Notes under the pieces: generated by a model
Told to the model about the DNA's origin: nothing
What the model saw: only the letters and a program-made list of their open reading frames with translations
Database searches by the model: none
Origin: Epiperipatus broadwayi
Taxonomy: Eukaryota > Onychophora > Udeonychophora > Euonychophora > Peripatidae
Reading direction: 5' to 3'
Assembly: GCA_028023455.1 (NCBI GenBank)
Contig: JAQFVV010012546.1
Location: forward strand, 1,974,081-2,038,080
Length of the DNA stretch: 64,000 nucleotides
Shown here: piece by piece, positions 1-15,077 of the stretch
Layout of the letters: every line of letters starts with the position of its first letter
Numbering within the stretch: position 1 is the first letter of the stretch
Made by a program: the position numbers and the translations under genes

Positions 1-700
1 ACTTCCAATGCTACCAAAATTCCAGTATTTTGTCCATAGCAATAAGCATTTGTTCAATATGTTGTGGCATGGTCTTTCCAATAATGTGTAAAATTTGTCT
101 TTCAGACAGTGGGAATTCCATGAGCATTTTAAACTTAGTGCCCTGTTGCTGAAAAAAATTGAGTATAACTGCCTGAGTGAACATTGTACTTTTCTTGAGA
201 TAACTGATGGTGAATACAGTCTTGTCTATCCTCATTCTAATAGTTGTTCACTGTGGCATATCTGTAATTACTGTAGGCTTGAGGCTTCTCAAGTAATGAC
301 TTCCACCAAACTTTTTCAGATGGATGGAGGTAATTGCTTGCAATTGCTAAATTTCTCAATCATTTAGAATACTTAAAGTGAATAATTCTTCTAGAATATT
401 AAGGTATTTGACAGGATTTTCATAGTATTCCCTTTTGAAAACCTTGTTGCTTATAAATCAGAAAGTATTTTATTTGGCTACTATTTCCACTAGCTATTGT
501 ATATGAATTAATCTTCTCAATAACAGGAGAATTATTATGATCAGGAATTTTTTCACAATGATTAGCAGGATTTATATCTCTTCCTTTGTTCATAGAAACA
601 TCCTTAGTTTCAGAATAAATTTTTATTTCTCGACATGTAATTATTTTAATCAGGTCAATTTTTAATTTAATATCATCCACCTTCTGTTATAAAGCTAGAA
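1..700 (-). pseudogene. Decayed minus-strand coding-like segment, unrecognised
   Basis: The minus strand has short open stretches (a 74-codon run at 235-11 and an 86-codon run at 680-420) separated by stops. The composition is less AT-extreme than the flanks and looks coding-derived. I cannot assign a family. It lies directly downstream, in minus sense, of the coiled-coil-like stretch at about 1520-1060, so both may come from one retroelement ORF1/Gag-like gene. That link is inference from position and composition only. Confidence 0.2.
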
Positions 701-1059
701 TGGGTTTTATTTTTTCTTACTTACAGCTGATTGTAATTCTTCAATCTGCTTGTGTATGAATGTCATATCCCTAGTAACTTTAGTTTTACACCTATTCCTT
801 AGAGATTTTTTTTTATTAAATTAGTCCTTACTATAATTTTCTTAATACAACCTCTGTAGGTTTTAGCATTTCCTCAACCTTTCTTTCATAAAACAAGTTT
901 CAAACTATCCTCTCAAATTTTATCTTCATTAATCTCAACTGCCTTGAAGTTAAGTTATTTCAACCTAATATGGAAAGATATTGTACTATTAACATTTTGA
1001 ATCTATATGTTTCTTTAATTATATGCTGATAATATTCTTGCTTTATCCTAGTAATATCT

Positions 1060-1530
1060 TGCTTTTGTATTTCAATAGCATTTTCCATTTCACTTCTCAT
1101 TTCCAAGTGAAAGGATTTAAGGGAACGTTCTACTTCAATTTAAAATTTTTTAAACTCATCACATAAAATTTGGTTATCTTTAGCCACTTGTCTTTGAAAA
1201 TTTTGACATTCCTTTTATGATTCTTATAATTTTGTATGTAGCATCTGGGCCTCAATGCTAACTTCTATCCGAGACTTCATTTTTAGCTTTTAAAGCAATA
1301 TTCTCAATCTTGGCCTCTTTTCTGAGCATGATGGCCTCAGCTCTAGATTCTCTTAATTCTTTCAAATTGGCATTTTAATTCATTGAAATTACCATCTATT
1401 TTATTTTGTAATTTTTTAGAATGGCAACTATTTTAGCCTCTGAACTTTTAGAATTAAGATTTAACTCTTTGGAATTAGCATCTATTTTAGCGTCTATTTT
1501 TTTACAATTAACATCCATCTTAACACTTAA
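1060..1530 (-). pseudogene. Minus-strand coiled-coil-like relic
   Basis: Read on the minus strand, this stretch gives charged, heptad-like sequence rich in Lys, Glu, Asn and Leu (for example KIDANSKELNLNSKSSEAK) broken by stops and frame changes. It resembles in style the better preserved coiled-coil relic at 37917-37516 (for example NKSLEQKIDKSAEDNKRSVE). It could be the N-terminal half of a Gag/ORF1-like protein. Low-complexity AT-rich DNA can mimic such composition, so the call is weak. Confidence 0.2.
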
Positions 1531-2077
1531 TGCAACATTTTTATGATTTCAAAATTACAAATACTATCTTCATTAGTATCTGCCATATTCCTACTTATTA
1601 AGAAAGTTAAATACCATAACGCATGTGCAGTAAAAAAAATGAACAAATCTATCCTTACTGACTTCAATCTATCTTTTGGAATGAAATATTGAAAGCATTT
1701 CCAAAAAAGAATAACGCTTATAGCAAAATATAACTCAGCCACGAAAATTAATATGGAGTTATATATCAAACAATATAAACAAATAAAATTATGATAATTC
1801 TAATAGATTTATCAACCTCAAAACGTTTAGGCACTATAACTATAATGGTATGATATATATATAAATCTTTTGTATAATGCGAATGTTATTATATATGATG
1901 AATTTCATTTCGGTTCCATGGCTAAATAAAATACTCTTATTTTTAATATATCTCCACTTAACGTCTGCAATTAAATAATATCCCAGGGTTCTGAATATGC
2001 CTGGGTGTGTGTGATTAAATAGGTGTTAAGTAAATAAATATAAGTTTAACCAAGTAAAAAATTAAAAAGTCGATTTT

Positions 2078-2189
2078 TTTTCCCATACGTCATAGCATCG
2101 GCCAGGAGGCGAATCCGCAACAACTGTCTGCAACCAAGTGCTTGCTTGCAAGGCGGCTGTGCTGACCTCTCGGCTAACAACGCTTGACC
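2078..2189 (-). mobile_element. tRNA-like SINE, copy 1, with 13 bp TSD
   Basis: On the minus strand the element starts GGTCAAGCGTTG, has a pol III A-box-like TAGCCGAGAGG and a B-box-like GGATTCGCCTCC, and ends GATGCTATGACG followed by a short A-rich tail (plus-strand T run at 2078-2081). It is flanked by a perfect 13 bp duplication, aaaagtcgatttt, at 2065-2077 and 2190-2202. The ends (GTCA..GCGT / GATGC..TGAC) can pair like an extended acceptor stem, so almost the whole insert is tRNA-like, with no separate SINE body. Four further copies occur in the window, all in this orientation. Confidence 0.85.
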
Positions 2190-2202
2190 AAAAGTCGATT
2201 TT

Positions 2203-2988
2203 AATGAATAAAACTTAAATTTATTCACATCTACTAAAGAAATGAAATATTTTATTATTTATTTACAATTAGTAAATAGGAATAATTGAATATACTTTCT
2301 TCAGATTCAATTTCTCCAAGAAAAAAAGTTGTCATAAATAAAGTATATGTTTGTGTGTGTGTGTGTGTGTATATGTAAAATATAATGTATTATAAAAATG
2401 TATTTACTTCATAAACATAATAAAGTATAATAAATCAGATTACCTTAAATTGATATAAACATACATTTGTTTAAATTTAATTAAGCAAACAACTTAATCA
2501 TAATATAAATGATAAATTATGTTTTCAAGTTTATTAAGATAAATGGATATCAATCTTGGTATTGTGAATATATGCATGAATAAATTCATAACTGAATATA
2601 TGAAGAAAAACTATTTAAATAACTATTTACATCTCTATTTTTGATAAACGTAAAATAATGCTAGCACTTCATTGCTATATTTCATTATTTATAGGTGGCT
2701 TAAAATATAAATGTTTTTCTATATAACCACAGAAATGCTAATAAAACCTATCAGTGCAATATTTCTTGAATAAAAAAACACAAATATAAAGACCATATAC
2801 ACTAAACTATAAACATCATTAGACTAAATAAATCTTTCAAAAATGTTAAAACATATTATATTATTTTAAAATTAATAAATATAATTATTAGCAATATAAA
2901 GTTTAAAGACAATTAAATTTACTGAATAAGTATTTATTCACACATAGCAAAATAAGCATTAAATGTAGTATATGTAGTAAAAAATATA
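2203..2988. other. AT-rich DNA, no gene seen
   Basis: Very AT-rich sequence with a short (TG)n run near 2350-2370. No coding, RNA or transposon signature is visible. Confidence 0.5.
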
Positions 2989-3178
2989 CGTAAATACGTA
3001 TATTGGTGATTATTTATGTTTTCGACACATATATGTGTTCAAGTGTATCAGTGTTATGAGATAGAGTGGAGAGTGGTGAGTCGTGTGAAAGTATGTGCTC
3101 ACATACCCTATATATTACATATATAGACACAGATATATAATAAGCCAGTGTTTCAGTTATAATAGTGATAGTTGTACA
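2989..3178 (+). repeat. Hammerhead-repeat family, 5'-truncated copy
   Basis: This copy begins inside the distal half of the ribozyme motif (aaatacgtata then ttggtgattattta) and runs through the unit's hairpin (gacacatatatgtg), the tract gtgtatcagtgttatgagat, a B-box-like region (tgtgctcacataccc) and ttacatatatagacaca. The same order is seen at 54983-55130 and 55459-55610. The CTGATGA half of the ribozyme is absent, so this copy cannot form a hammerhead. Confidence 0.7.
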
Positions 3179-4047
3179 CCTCTATTGAATATGAGATCCT
3201 TGTTTAAACATTTGGGGGAGAGATGCTATTTTTTATAAACAATATCTTAAAATATTAAAATATATTTTATTTTATAGGTCAAACAACAAACATTAAAAAA
3301 AAAACAATCAAGCCATTTTCTTCTTCATGTTTCATTTTTCATGATGGTGATCTTAAATTGTGGATTTTAAAAAATGAAGATCCATTAATAAGTCAATTCC
3401 AATTGATCTATCTAAGACAGAATATTTAAAACATTGAAAATTTATTATTACTATATTCATTATCTTGATTCATTACAGAGCTCTTTAAAATTGGCCATGT
3501 TCATAAACATATTAATGAAGAAGCTTTTATTTTTAAAATATTTTCACAGTGACTTATGATTTTGTGTCTTATTTTTAGAATCCAATTTTTTTTAATGATA
3601 ATCAATGTTGAATATTATTATAAGCCTATTTCTTTTATTTTAGATAACTATTTGATAGATAATGATTCAGAAATAGATAGTTTTGGGAAGCTATAGAACC
3701 TTGATTAAAAGATTAGGTTTTTTTTTACCTTTATCAATCAAAATGAATAAGATGAAAGATAAAAAAAATAGCAAAAGCAATTTCCAGCAAAGTGAGGAGG
3801 GTACCTATATTACTTATGATTTTGGATTACTATTTAGATAATAAAATAAAAAAATGACAATCTTTAGTTTGAAAATATTATGTATGTTTTTGGCACATTC
3901 CAAAATATTCTAAAATTTTTATGTAACAATTATTTAAAATTCAAAAAATAAAATATTTTCTTTTGAAAAAATTATATTATTTTATAAGCAAATTTTTAAA
4001 ATAACATGCACTTTTTTATATTTTTTCCTATTAAATGATAGTATCTC
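3179..4047. other. AT-rich DNA, no gene seen
   Basis: No open frame of note and no terminal repeats recognised. Confidence 0.5.
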
Positions 4048-4181
4048 TCTACCTCTTCCTTCTTCTTCTTCTTATTCCTCCTTCTTCTCTTCCTCCTCCT
4101 TCTTCTTATCCTCTTTTCCTTCTGCTGCTTCTACTCCTCATCCTCCTTCTCCTATTTCTTCTTCTTCTGCTTCTTCTTCTG
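4048..4181 (+). repeat. Polypyrimidine (CTT/CCT-rich) tract
   Basis: About 130 bp of nearly pure C/T on the plus strand (repeats of cttctt and cctcct), running straight into a (TTA)n array. Such homopurine-homopyrimidine tracts can in principle form triplex (H-DNA). Open frames across it are low-complexity artefacts. Confidence 0.85.
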
Positions 4182-4295
<114 letters not shown>

Positions 4296-4760
4296 TTAAA
4301 ATAAAACAAAATCTATTAAAATAAAAGTTTAATTTTTTTAAAAAATAAACTAAAATATACAGCCACATTTTATTTATTACTACAGAATTCATTACTGCTA
4401 ATTACAATTTTCAAACATTTGATTTTAAAACTATTTAAGTAGGATTGCTAATTTATAACTAATTGTTTATACAAAATATTCTTTCATATATATATGAATA
4501 TGTTTTAGAATTTATTTAAATAAATGAAATTTATTTAATAAGATAAAATACAGATAATTAAAGATTTTCATTCAGTGTGAAACAAAATATTGTTACATTT
4601 TAAAAAAAAATAAAAATTATTCATAACAAATATAATATAACATAATAAAGCTCCTACAATCAACTATTTTTAAGATAAGTTATATCATTTTTTTCATTTC
4701 TAAATAATCTAAGCAAAATTTTCTGATGTACTTATTTTAATATAGATCCCTCAACAACAG

Positions 4761-4850
<90 letters not shown>
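4761..4850 (+). repeat. (AT)n microsatellite
   Basis: About 45 uninterrupted AT units, flanked by unique sequence and able to form a cruciform. Confidence 0.97.
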
Positions 4851-4858
<8 letters not shown>

Positions 4859-4924
4859 CCATTGCTAATACTACAATGTCCCTTAAGTCTGGATTCATAG
4901 ACAAAAATACATATTTTCAAGAAA

Positions 4925-5165
4925 TAAAATTTATTAATATTTTATTCAATTGGAGTATTAAATGTCTTCAATATGATTTCCATCATTTGTGATGCAAAGG
5001 TTGATATGCTTTGCAAAATTTATGTGAACTCGATGCAATAAATCCACATTGCCATCAGTTGTAGCACATTCACTTTTTATGCATTCTTATCAAGTGTGTT
5101 ACATCTGTGATTTTCATTGAATACCCCTTCACCACCATGAAAAAGTCAAGTGGAATCCTCCTTAG
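4925..5165 (-). pseudogene. Possible DDE transposase C-terminal relic
   Basis: On the minus strand the conceptual peptide includes LLHRVHINFAKHINLCITND followed by GNHIEDI. This resembles the C-terminal end of IS630/Tc1-like transposases, where an (R/K)(I/L)xLCIxxxGxHIED tail is common. Stops interrupt it upstream and downstream, and the catalytic region is not visible. The assignment is from pattern memory and is weak. Confidence 0.35.
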
Positions 5166-5838
5166 ATAATATACATTAAATTTATCTGCTATTTTTTGTT
5201 ATGCATGAAATTTCCTATTTGTCCAGACTTATGGGACAACCTGTAATATAAAGTGCTGAAACAGAGTTTATAGATGCTTTAATAGATGTAATTGAACCAA
5301 GTATACTTTTGATGCTTGTGTACCATATTCTGTTGAGTAACATCCTATTTTTTGATAATTTGAACACTGTTCAACATTTGATTCATTATGTATTGTTTTT
5401 TGTAATGAATCACATTTCCTTACTTTTGTGTTTCCTGTATTACTTTATTGATAGTTGGATCAAAACTATGTTCATGTTTTTCATGGTTGTACAAGACTGA
5501 TGTATTTGTAGAATCTGGACTTTGTTTTTGCCTTTTTATACAATAATGTTTGCTGCAATATTCTTGCTTTTAGATTAGCCTTCTTTTCCCAAAATAGGTA
5601 TATGGAAATGACAGAAAATGCAAGATTAAAGAGGAGTGGTTCATTACACAAAAAAAATACATAATAAACCAAAGATCAAAAAGTATTCAAATTATCAAAA
5701 AATGCATCTTTCCACAGAATAATCACAAATATGATGCATAAGCACCAAAAGTATACTCAGCTCAATTCTATTTAACAATGTATATATTCTGTTTTGGCAT
5801 ATATAAATATAATGCATCACCTAGTTAAAAATAGATTC
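5166..5838. other. No feature recognised
   Basis: Two short opposing open frames (5309-5500 plus, 5672-5481 minus) show no recognisable domain. A phrase tccagacttatgggacaacc at 5223-5242 recalls tccttaagtctgg near 4880 in style only. Confidence 0.4.
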
Positions 5839-5986
5839 ATAAACACTCAAATCACCCCCCTCGATGTTAAGATATTTCAGTAACGCCCTCTGTGAATAAG
5901 AATAATGTCTGAAATTCACCCGTTATATTTATTCATAAAGGGTGTTTCTGAAATATCTTAACATTGTGAGGGGTGATTTGTTTATA
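5839..5986. mobile_element. Small palindromic (foldback) MITE
   Basis: The outer ~35 bp are inverted copies of each other: caaatcacccccctcgatgt and onward to gatatttcag on the left, and ctgaaatatcttaacattgt to ggggtgatttg on the right. The inner ~70 bp also partly pair. It has no coding capacity. It is consistent with a MITE or foldback element, but I could not fix a target-site duplication. Confidence 0.7.
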
Positions 5987-6140
5987 CACACACACACTAC
6001 TTTACAGATAATAACAATATATAGAATGATTTTTTTATATACAAACATATTATTAAAATTGCTGACAAAAATAATGTTTTACTATTTAATGAACTTTTTG
6101 AATATATTATTATAGAAAAAAAAAAAATCTTTGATATTAT

Positions 6141-6247
6141 TTTTCTTTTCATCATATGTCATAGCATCAGCTGGGGAAGTGACCCGTCTAGCCCGGGACA
6201 ACTGCTTGCAAGGCGGCTGCGCTGACCTTTCGACCACCAATGCTTGA
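6141..6247 (-). mobile_element. tRNA-like SINE, copy 2
   Basis: Same element as at 2078-2189. The minus strand reads GATCAAGCATTGGTGGTCG with A-box-like and B-box-like blocks, ends GCTATGACATATGATG and is followed by an A-rich stretch. The possible duplication (tgatattat against tgatcttat) is degenerate, so the boundaries are approximate. Confidence 0.75.
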
Positions 6248-8690
6248 TCTTATATAAAACAATTTATTATGGCTAAAAAAAACAAATAAATACATAGTTT
6301 CAAAATATTATAACAAATATGAAACTAGAATAAGAAATTATTATGTTCATAAATTGTTCAATAATTTATTTAAATTAAGCTTGAAACATTATAGAAAAAT
6401 AAAAAATAAAATTAATAAAAATAAAAAGAATGAGAAAAAAGAAAATCACTTAGTATATAGAAAAATATACATTTAATAGTAATAAAATAAAAATATTAAA
6501 GGAAAGAAAAAAATTATAAAAAAGAAAAAAATTAAAGAGGCAATATTAATTAATAAATATAAGAACAATGTTATTAATAGGCAAACTGCAAATATGTCCA
6601 TACACTGCTTATGGAAATATACGTAACATTAAGTTTAAAAATTTGAAATTCAGTTAAAGCTGATGAGGATTACCACGTAATCGAAAGTGCTACAAAATAA
6701 TTTAGATTATAATATTGTATTTACCGTTAATTTTTGTTTTTTCTTAAAAATATATACATGTATATATTATTATGCATTCACAATTTTTATTATGTAGAAT
6801 TAATGCATTTTTGAAATTTAATTTTTGTTGTTGTATTTTGTATTATAAGAAAAATTTAAATATATAAACTGTTTATAAAAACATATATTCAATATAAAAA
6901 CACAACGAAGTTATAGTAGAAAAATGACATATGTATAACTATATTGTAACCGGTATTTAATCTATATAAATGAATCAGTGAAAAATAAATATAAATATAC
7001 ACCATAAAAAATGTATTTAAAATTTTTGTGGCAGAAATAAATACTTTTATGTATGGGAACTGAAAAAAATTCACTTTCTAAAAATTTGCATAAGTAAAAT
7101 CCTATTACATTTTACTATATTAATATACATTGAGTAAAACCAAATTATTTCTTTTTTAAAAGATTTTTAAAAAAGCCTACATGACATTATCAAGATATAT
7201 ACTGAGTACAATTGCACTCCATATTCATGAATCAAAAATTGAATTGTTTAAAAATCAAGCTAAAATATAAATCCTATTTGAACACATGTAATAAATAGAC
7301 ATTTTCTTAACTGTAAATCTTTAATACTATATACATGTGAAAGTTAGTTTATATGTTAGTTACTTAATAATTCAACATATATTGCATCATTCTTGACGAA
7401 TCTTGCCTGATGTTTTTTTTTTTTTTTGATGAATTACATATGTTATGGATTTTTGTTTTATGGTACTTGTTTTAAAAACATTGATAATTTGCAATATAAA
7501 AATGCATTGAAATCATAACCATTTTCGAATGACTTCATAAAAATGCAACAAAAGGTCAACACAGAATAAATGATTACAGATTTTTTAACATTTTTTAAAC
7601 AGGTACAAAGAATGCTGTATCTTTCATATTGAAATATATACTACAGAGTTAGAGAGAATTATAGATTTTCATAAAGTAAGGTAAAATTTGATTTTATATC
7701 TACCTTCAATGGGTTAGCACTGTGTTTACACATTAAATTTAGATACAATTTGGGCTAGTTCATCCATACCTCACCTTTCATTTGGGATCTGTTATGCCTC
7801 AGTATTCAAACTCAGGGAGAAATCTACCTTTGCCTCTCTTCAGGGGTGAAATTCCACTAGATAGTCACTGTCACACCTCTAATAGGTTTCAATTGATTTA
7901 AAGATCCATCCAAGCATATTACTGTGTTATTATATAAGAGTGAGGGGTGTGTGTATGTATATACTCAGTTATTGGTTGATGAATGCATAAATGATTTTGA
8001 CAAACTAGAGACCAGTTTAATATAAATCAAGTTAACAATGTTTATTAAATAACAAAACAAAAAAAATTAAAACTTTTTAACATGATAAAACAATATAATT
8101 GTATGTGTCAAGGATGTATTTCTACCATATCATCAATTAAATGTCTCCACTATGCCAAACCCTTACCCAAGATAGAAATACATAATATGGCACTAATTAT
8201 TTACAAAGCAAATAAAAAAAAAATATTAAATTGACCATGAAGCTAACTAGCTAATTTACAATATTATACAGTTATATCTGTAGTAGCCTTGTTGTCTAAT
8301 TCAAATTAGAAATGTTCCTTCTTTTTGGGGACCCTCTTTTTTTTTGATAAAAAGAACATCCATACAAAAGATTAGTCATTTATACTGAAAAAAATAAACA
8401 TAAACTATCATTACTTATCAGCAAACAAATAATATGAACTCGGTCTTATAATAAGTGTATGTGCTTAGTATGAAATATTCTTAAAAGTCTTACCTTATCC
8501 CATATCAGGATGATGATTAATGTGAAGTCACTACAGAGGGAAAGCTAATCTAAACTTTATTTAGCAAAATTTTTTTACCTAACTTAATAATTCTGCCCCT
8601 TCATTTTTGTCACTTTCACTTATAATGGACTCTTCCAAATTATGGACATGTTCCCAAGTGTGTAAAAAAATATTTTTTTTACAAACATAT
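6248..8690. other. AT-rich DNA, no gene seen
   Basis: Extremely AT-rich. A more complex patch at about 7700-7930 (ordinary composition, several clinically unremarkable short frames) shows no recognised domain. Confidence 0.4.
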
Positions 8691-8699
8691 ATATATAAA

Positions 8700-9670
8700 T
8701 ATACATAATAAAATCTAGTTTCATTAGGTCATCTTGGTTAATGTCCATGAGTTTGGCAATAATGTCTTTTATGGATACAGTCTATCTCTCTTTGGATCAC
8801 TCTCTTTTGGTAAATTATTCATCACTTGCTGGAACTCCTTGGCAACACACTTGAACTAATATAACATCTATTTTCTGCAATTGCTCTCCTTCTTGATCCA
8901 TGTAGACATTTAGTGTAGAACATTGGTATTCCTTTAGGCATTATACAGATAAGTAGATTATGTCATTGTGCTTCCAAGGTTGGAACAGTATCACTCAGTC
9001 CTAGGGCATTAGATATTTATCCAGAATACATTGCACAAACAGTTTATAGCAGATTTAATTTTACTGATTTGCTATTTGGCATTTAATGGCTTATATAAAA
9101 AATACTTCATCATTTTGTTTAAATGCTGCAATGTTCTATTTCTTCTTTATCCATGTTCAAATAATAGTGCAATTTCTCAAATATCAATTTAAAATCAGTT
9201 CAGTTATTTTATTAAACCACACAAACTTAAACTTTTTTCTATTTAAATGTGGGTTGTAATTTCTTATGGTTTTGCATTAAGAACATTATATGGATAACTC
9301 AGAATATTCAAATGAGTCATCCATCTTCTTTTGCATTCAAACATTTGGTCTTTGGATATTGGCTTTATATAGTTAATGCATTATTTTGTAAAATAACAAA
9401 AGAGAACAGAAATGAACTGGGTTTACTTTTATACCACGTTTAGTTTCTGGTGTTTGGTATACTAGCTTTTCCATTTCCTTTAACATTGCCATGGCTGCCT
9501 AATTTTACGCATATTATATTGGTTGTAGTTAAAAAAATAAAATTACGTAACAGAATTTTAATTTTATTTTCCACACTTAGTTGCCTAGTTATTGGCTTGA
9601 CATTGGGTCATCACTATGTTTACAAAGTCTATGACTCAATTCATGGTGTACAACACATTGATAATTAATT
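8700..9670 (-). pseudogene. Possible decayed coding sequence, unrecognised
   Basis: Base composition is less AT-rich than the surroundings, and the minus strand gives several stretches that read like coding sequence (for example RRRAIAENRCYISSSVLPRS near 8900-8830 and QTPETKRGIKVNPVHFCSLL near 9450-9380), broken by many stops. Two plus-strand open frames also lie here (9249-9443 and 9450-9668) and show no domain I know. A dead retroelement or pseudogene is possible. I assign no function. Confidence 0.2.
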
Positions 9671-12257
<2,587 letters not shown>

Positions 12258-13637
12258 GTTTCAAAAGGCCTTTATTGTCTCAAAAGAATACATTAATGGT
12301 TACATAGTAGATTATGTGCTACAAGTTTTCCAGTTACAACCAGGTTACAATTGTTATTACAATAATCAAGATAACATCTTTATATTATATTGTCTTAATT
12401 GAATGTTACAGATTTGTTCATTATCAAATAAAGTGTTCAGAATATTATAGACAGTTGCATTTCAATAGTTATTAGGTGCACAGATGTTACTGAAGCTATT
12501 ACTGGATAGGGATGGGCTCTGTTCTTTTGCTTTATTTCCTGTTTTATTATTTATTTATTTTTGTTTTTTCCTTGTTGGTGCTCCATATTACTTAGTTATT
12601 ATTTCCTTGATTATGTTACAACCTTGCTCTGTGTTTAAGCAGAGACCAGGTAGCTGCATAGATGTCTGGACTTGTTATCAATTTGTCCCGGATTTGTATT
12701 TGCATTAACTTGTGTTCAAAAGTTGATGGATGTCACCTTGTGTTATTTCCCATTAGGAATGTACATCTTGTGCACCATAGTGAATATAGAACAAAAGTTG
12801 CTGCCCTAATCAGTGGTATTGTTTTACTTTGGAAAGCCATCATTACTTGTTCCATTGTGGTTTTATTTTTCCTATATGTGTTGCAAAGTATAACTCTTAC
12901 TTGTTCCAGACCTTTGCAGTGATACAGTAAGTGCTGGACAGTTTCTTCATTCTGATGGCATAAGCCACATAAAGGATCCATGTCTCTATGTAGTCTTCTA
13001 TGTACCAGAAAGTATGTGGTTGGGAGGGCATCTAAGTTTATTTTAAGGATAAAATTGAAAAATTTTGGTTCTAACTCCCATTTCTTGTATTTTTTAATTA
13101 ATACTTTATTGTTTATTTTTAATAGTGGTAATATTTCGTTGTTGGTGGTATGGTTCTGCATTAGTTCATAGATTTCCCAATATTTATATTTTTCTGTCCA
13201 TTGGTTAGGGATTTTTCCTATTGCGTTGCAGTGGTATATTGCCGATTGAATGAGTGAGTCTTTTGGGGGTGGTCGATCAGTAGGTGTTATTTTAATTAGA
13301 TGTTTTAATTTTGTAAATTGATTAATTAAGGCAATTGTTGTATTTTTTTCTTTTTGCATGTGGAAAATGTTGAGGCTGTGTAGGCCAAGGCCATTTTTTA
13401 TTAGTGGTCGGCTAAGATTTTTAATTGATATGGCCACTGTTTTCCTGGCCCACATAAGTTTACAGCATATGGAGTTAATTTTCCGGATGAAACCTTTAGA
13501 AAAAACAATTACTGGCATGTAGTATGTTATTCTAGTCATGATTAGCCTGTTGATTAGTTGTGTCTTTGCATATATTGATAGATATGCTTTAGACAATGAA
13601 TTTGCTATTTTTTCAACATCTTCTTTGAGTTTGTTTT
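12258..13637 (-). pseudogene. 5'-truncated LINE: RT C-terminal part, CCHC-like knuckle, 3' UTR
   Basis: The minus-strand frame from about 13637 to the stop at 12733 is open for about 300 codons, which is unusual in this window. It starts within the post-catalytic part of a non-LTR reverse transcriptase (KAYLSIYAKTQLINRLIMTR, then KLMWARKT and KNGLGLHSLNIFHMQ). It ends with a zinc-knuckle-like block, CGLCHQNEETVQHLLYHC, of the zf-RVT type (C-x2-C-x8-H-x4-C). The catalytic FADD box and endonuclease are missing, so the copy is 5'-truncated and non-autonomous. About 470 bp of 3' UTR follow, ending at the ATT array. The style resembles L1/Tx1-like LINEs, but the clade is uncertain. The intact frame suggests a relatively young insertion. 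Confidence 0.75.
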
Positions 13638-13990
<353 letters not shown>

Positions 13991-13993
13991 CCC

Positions 13994-14933
13994 ATGTTGA
14001 TTGTAATTCATTCTGACTCCTCACACATAGGACCTTAAACATGTCTACTTAAATATACAAAAGAGGGATGAGCATAGTACAGGCTGAATATGTAATTCTT
14101 AAATAAATGTATATTGTCCTTATTAAACAATGTAATTAGAAGAGACTTGAACTCAGACTTTCAAGCTCCCTACAATTATTCACTCTATCTTATACAATCA
14201 ATACACATGACCACATAATGTGTAAAAAGTTAACTAATTTCAAATATTTGTATTTTATGCTGAATCAGCAATCATCAGTTGGGCTAGATCACCATCTCTC
14301 ACATATAATACAATCAGTGCTTAGTTTATATTAAAATAACAAATATCCAAACATTAGTAGACAAAATTCAATCTTCTTCATCCTCTCAACTTTTCAGCCA
14401 TCCGCATCATTGAAAATCTGAGGATGAAGTGTTTGAAGCACCTGTTAATGCCAATATTACAGTCAACATGGATATGACAATAACAATGGCACGAATAAGG
14501 GCTTTGAGCATTCCATTCTCAGATTTTTAATGATATGGATGGCTGAAAAGCTGGAGGGTAAAGAAGATTGAATCTTTACTAGCAATGTGTGAATATTTGC
14601 TATCTTAATATAAACTAAGCCCTGATTGTATATATGTATGTGAGATGGTGATTTGAACTAAATGATGAGTGCTGGTTCAGCATAAAATATGTATATTTGA
14701 GATCTTTATCTTTTTTACAAGTATGTGGTTATATTGGTTTTAAATGGATCATTCTATGGAACTTGAAAATCTCAGTTCAAGTCCCTTCTTATTATGTTTA
14801 GTGTAAATAATATACATTTTTAAATATTATATATTCAGGCTTAGCCATCACTTTTCTATATATTAATGGATATGTTAAGGTCCTATATGTGAGGGGTCAG
14901 AGTGACTTATAATCAACCTAGGTATAAAAATAA
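13994..14933. repeat. Hammerhead-repeat family, ~940 bp inverted dimer
   Basis: The sequence is a long imperfect palindrome centred near 14460. The left arm (minus copy) and right arm (plus copy) match in inverted order: tgactcctcacacataggac against gtcctatatgtgaggggtca, ttgaactcagactttcaag against the region ending tcagttcaagtc, and the ribozyme half-motifs at 14256-14278 and 14662-14687. The left ribozyme core has CTGATGA but AAAA in place of GAAA (residue 12 at 14256). The right has ATGATGA (residue 3 at 14662) and also AAAA (14684). Both are predicted to be inactive. Confidence 0.8.
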
Positions 14934-15077
14934 TACTGGCATCAACAAAGGCCTTGAGCATTCTCAATGATATGGATGGCTGAAAAGTTGGAGTGTGGAG
15001 AAGATTGAAGCTTTACCATTAAAGATTTGCTATCTCAATATAAAATGAGCACTGATTCTATATATATATATATATAT
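14934..15077 (+). repeat. Hammerhead-repeat unit, 5' portion (interrupted)
   Basis: The plus-sense unit continues past the inverted dimer (ggcatcaacaaaggccttgagcatt, then gatatggatggctgaaaagt and gagcactgattc), ending in an AT run. It resumes at 17082 after a 2.0 kb insertion, which shows that the repeat was tandem before the insertion. Confidence 0.75.

Noticed and set aside
2078-2189. Functional tRNA gene
   Set aside because: The A/B boxes and pairing ends are tRNA-like, but the central region does not give a normal cloverleaf by eye, and A tail, TSD and dispersed copies show a SINE.
9249-9668. Small membrane-protein genes on the plus strand
   Set aside because: Hydrophobicity follows from AT-rich composition. 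No domain, and the opposite strand reads more like decayed coding sequence.
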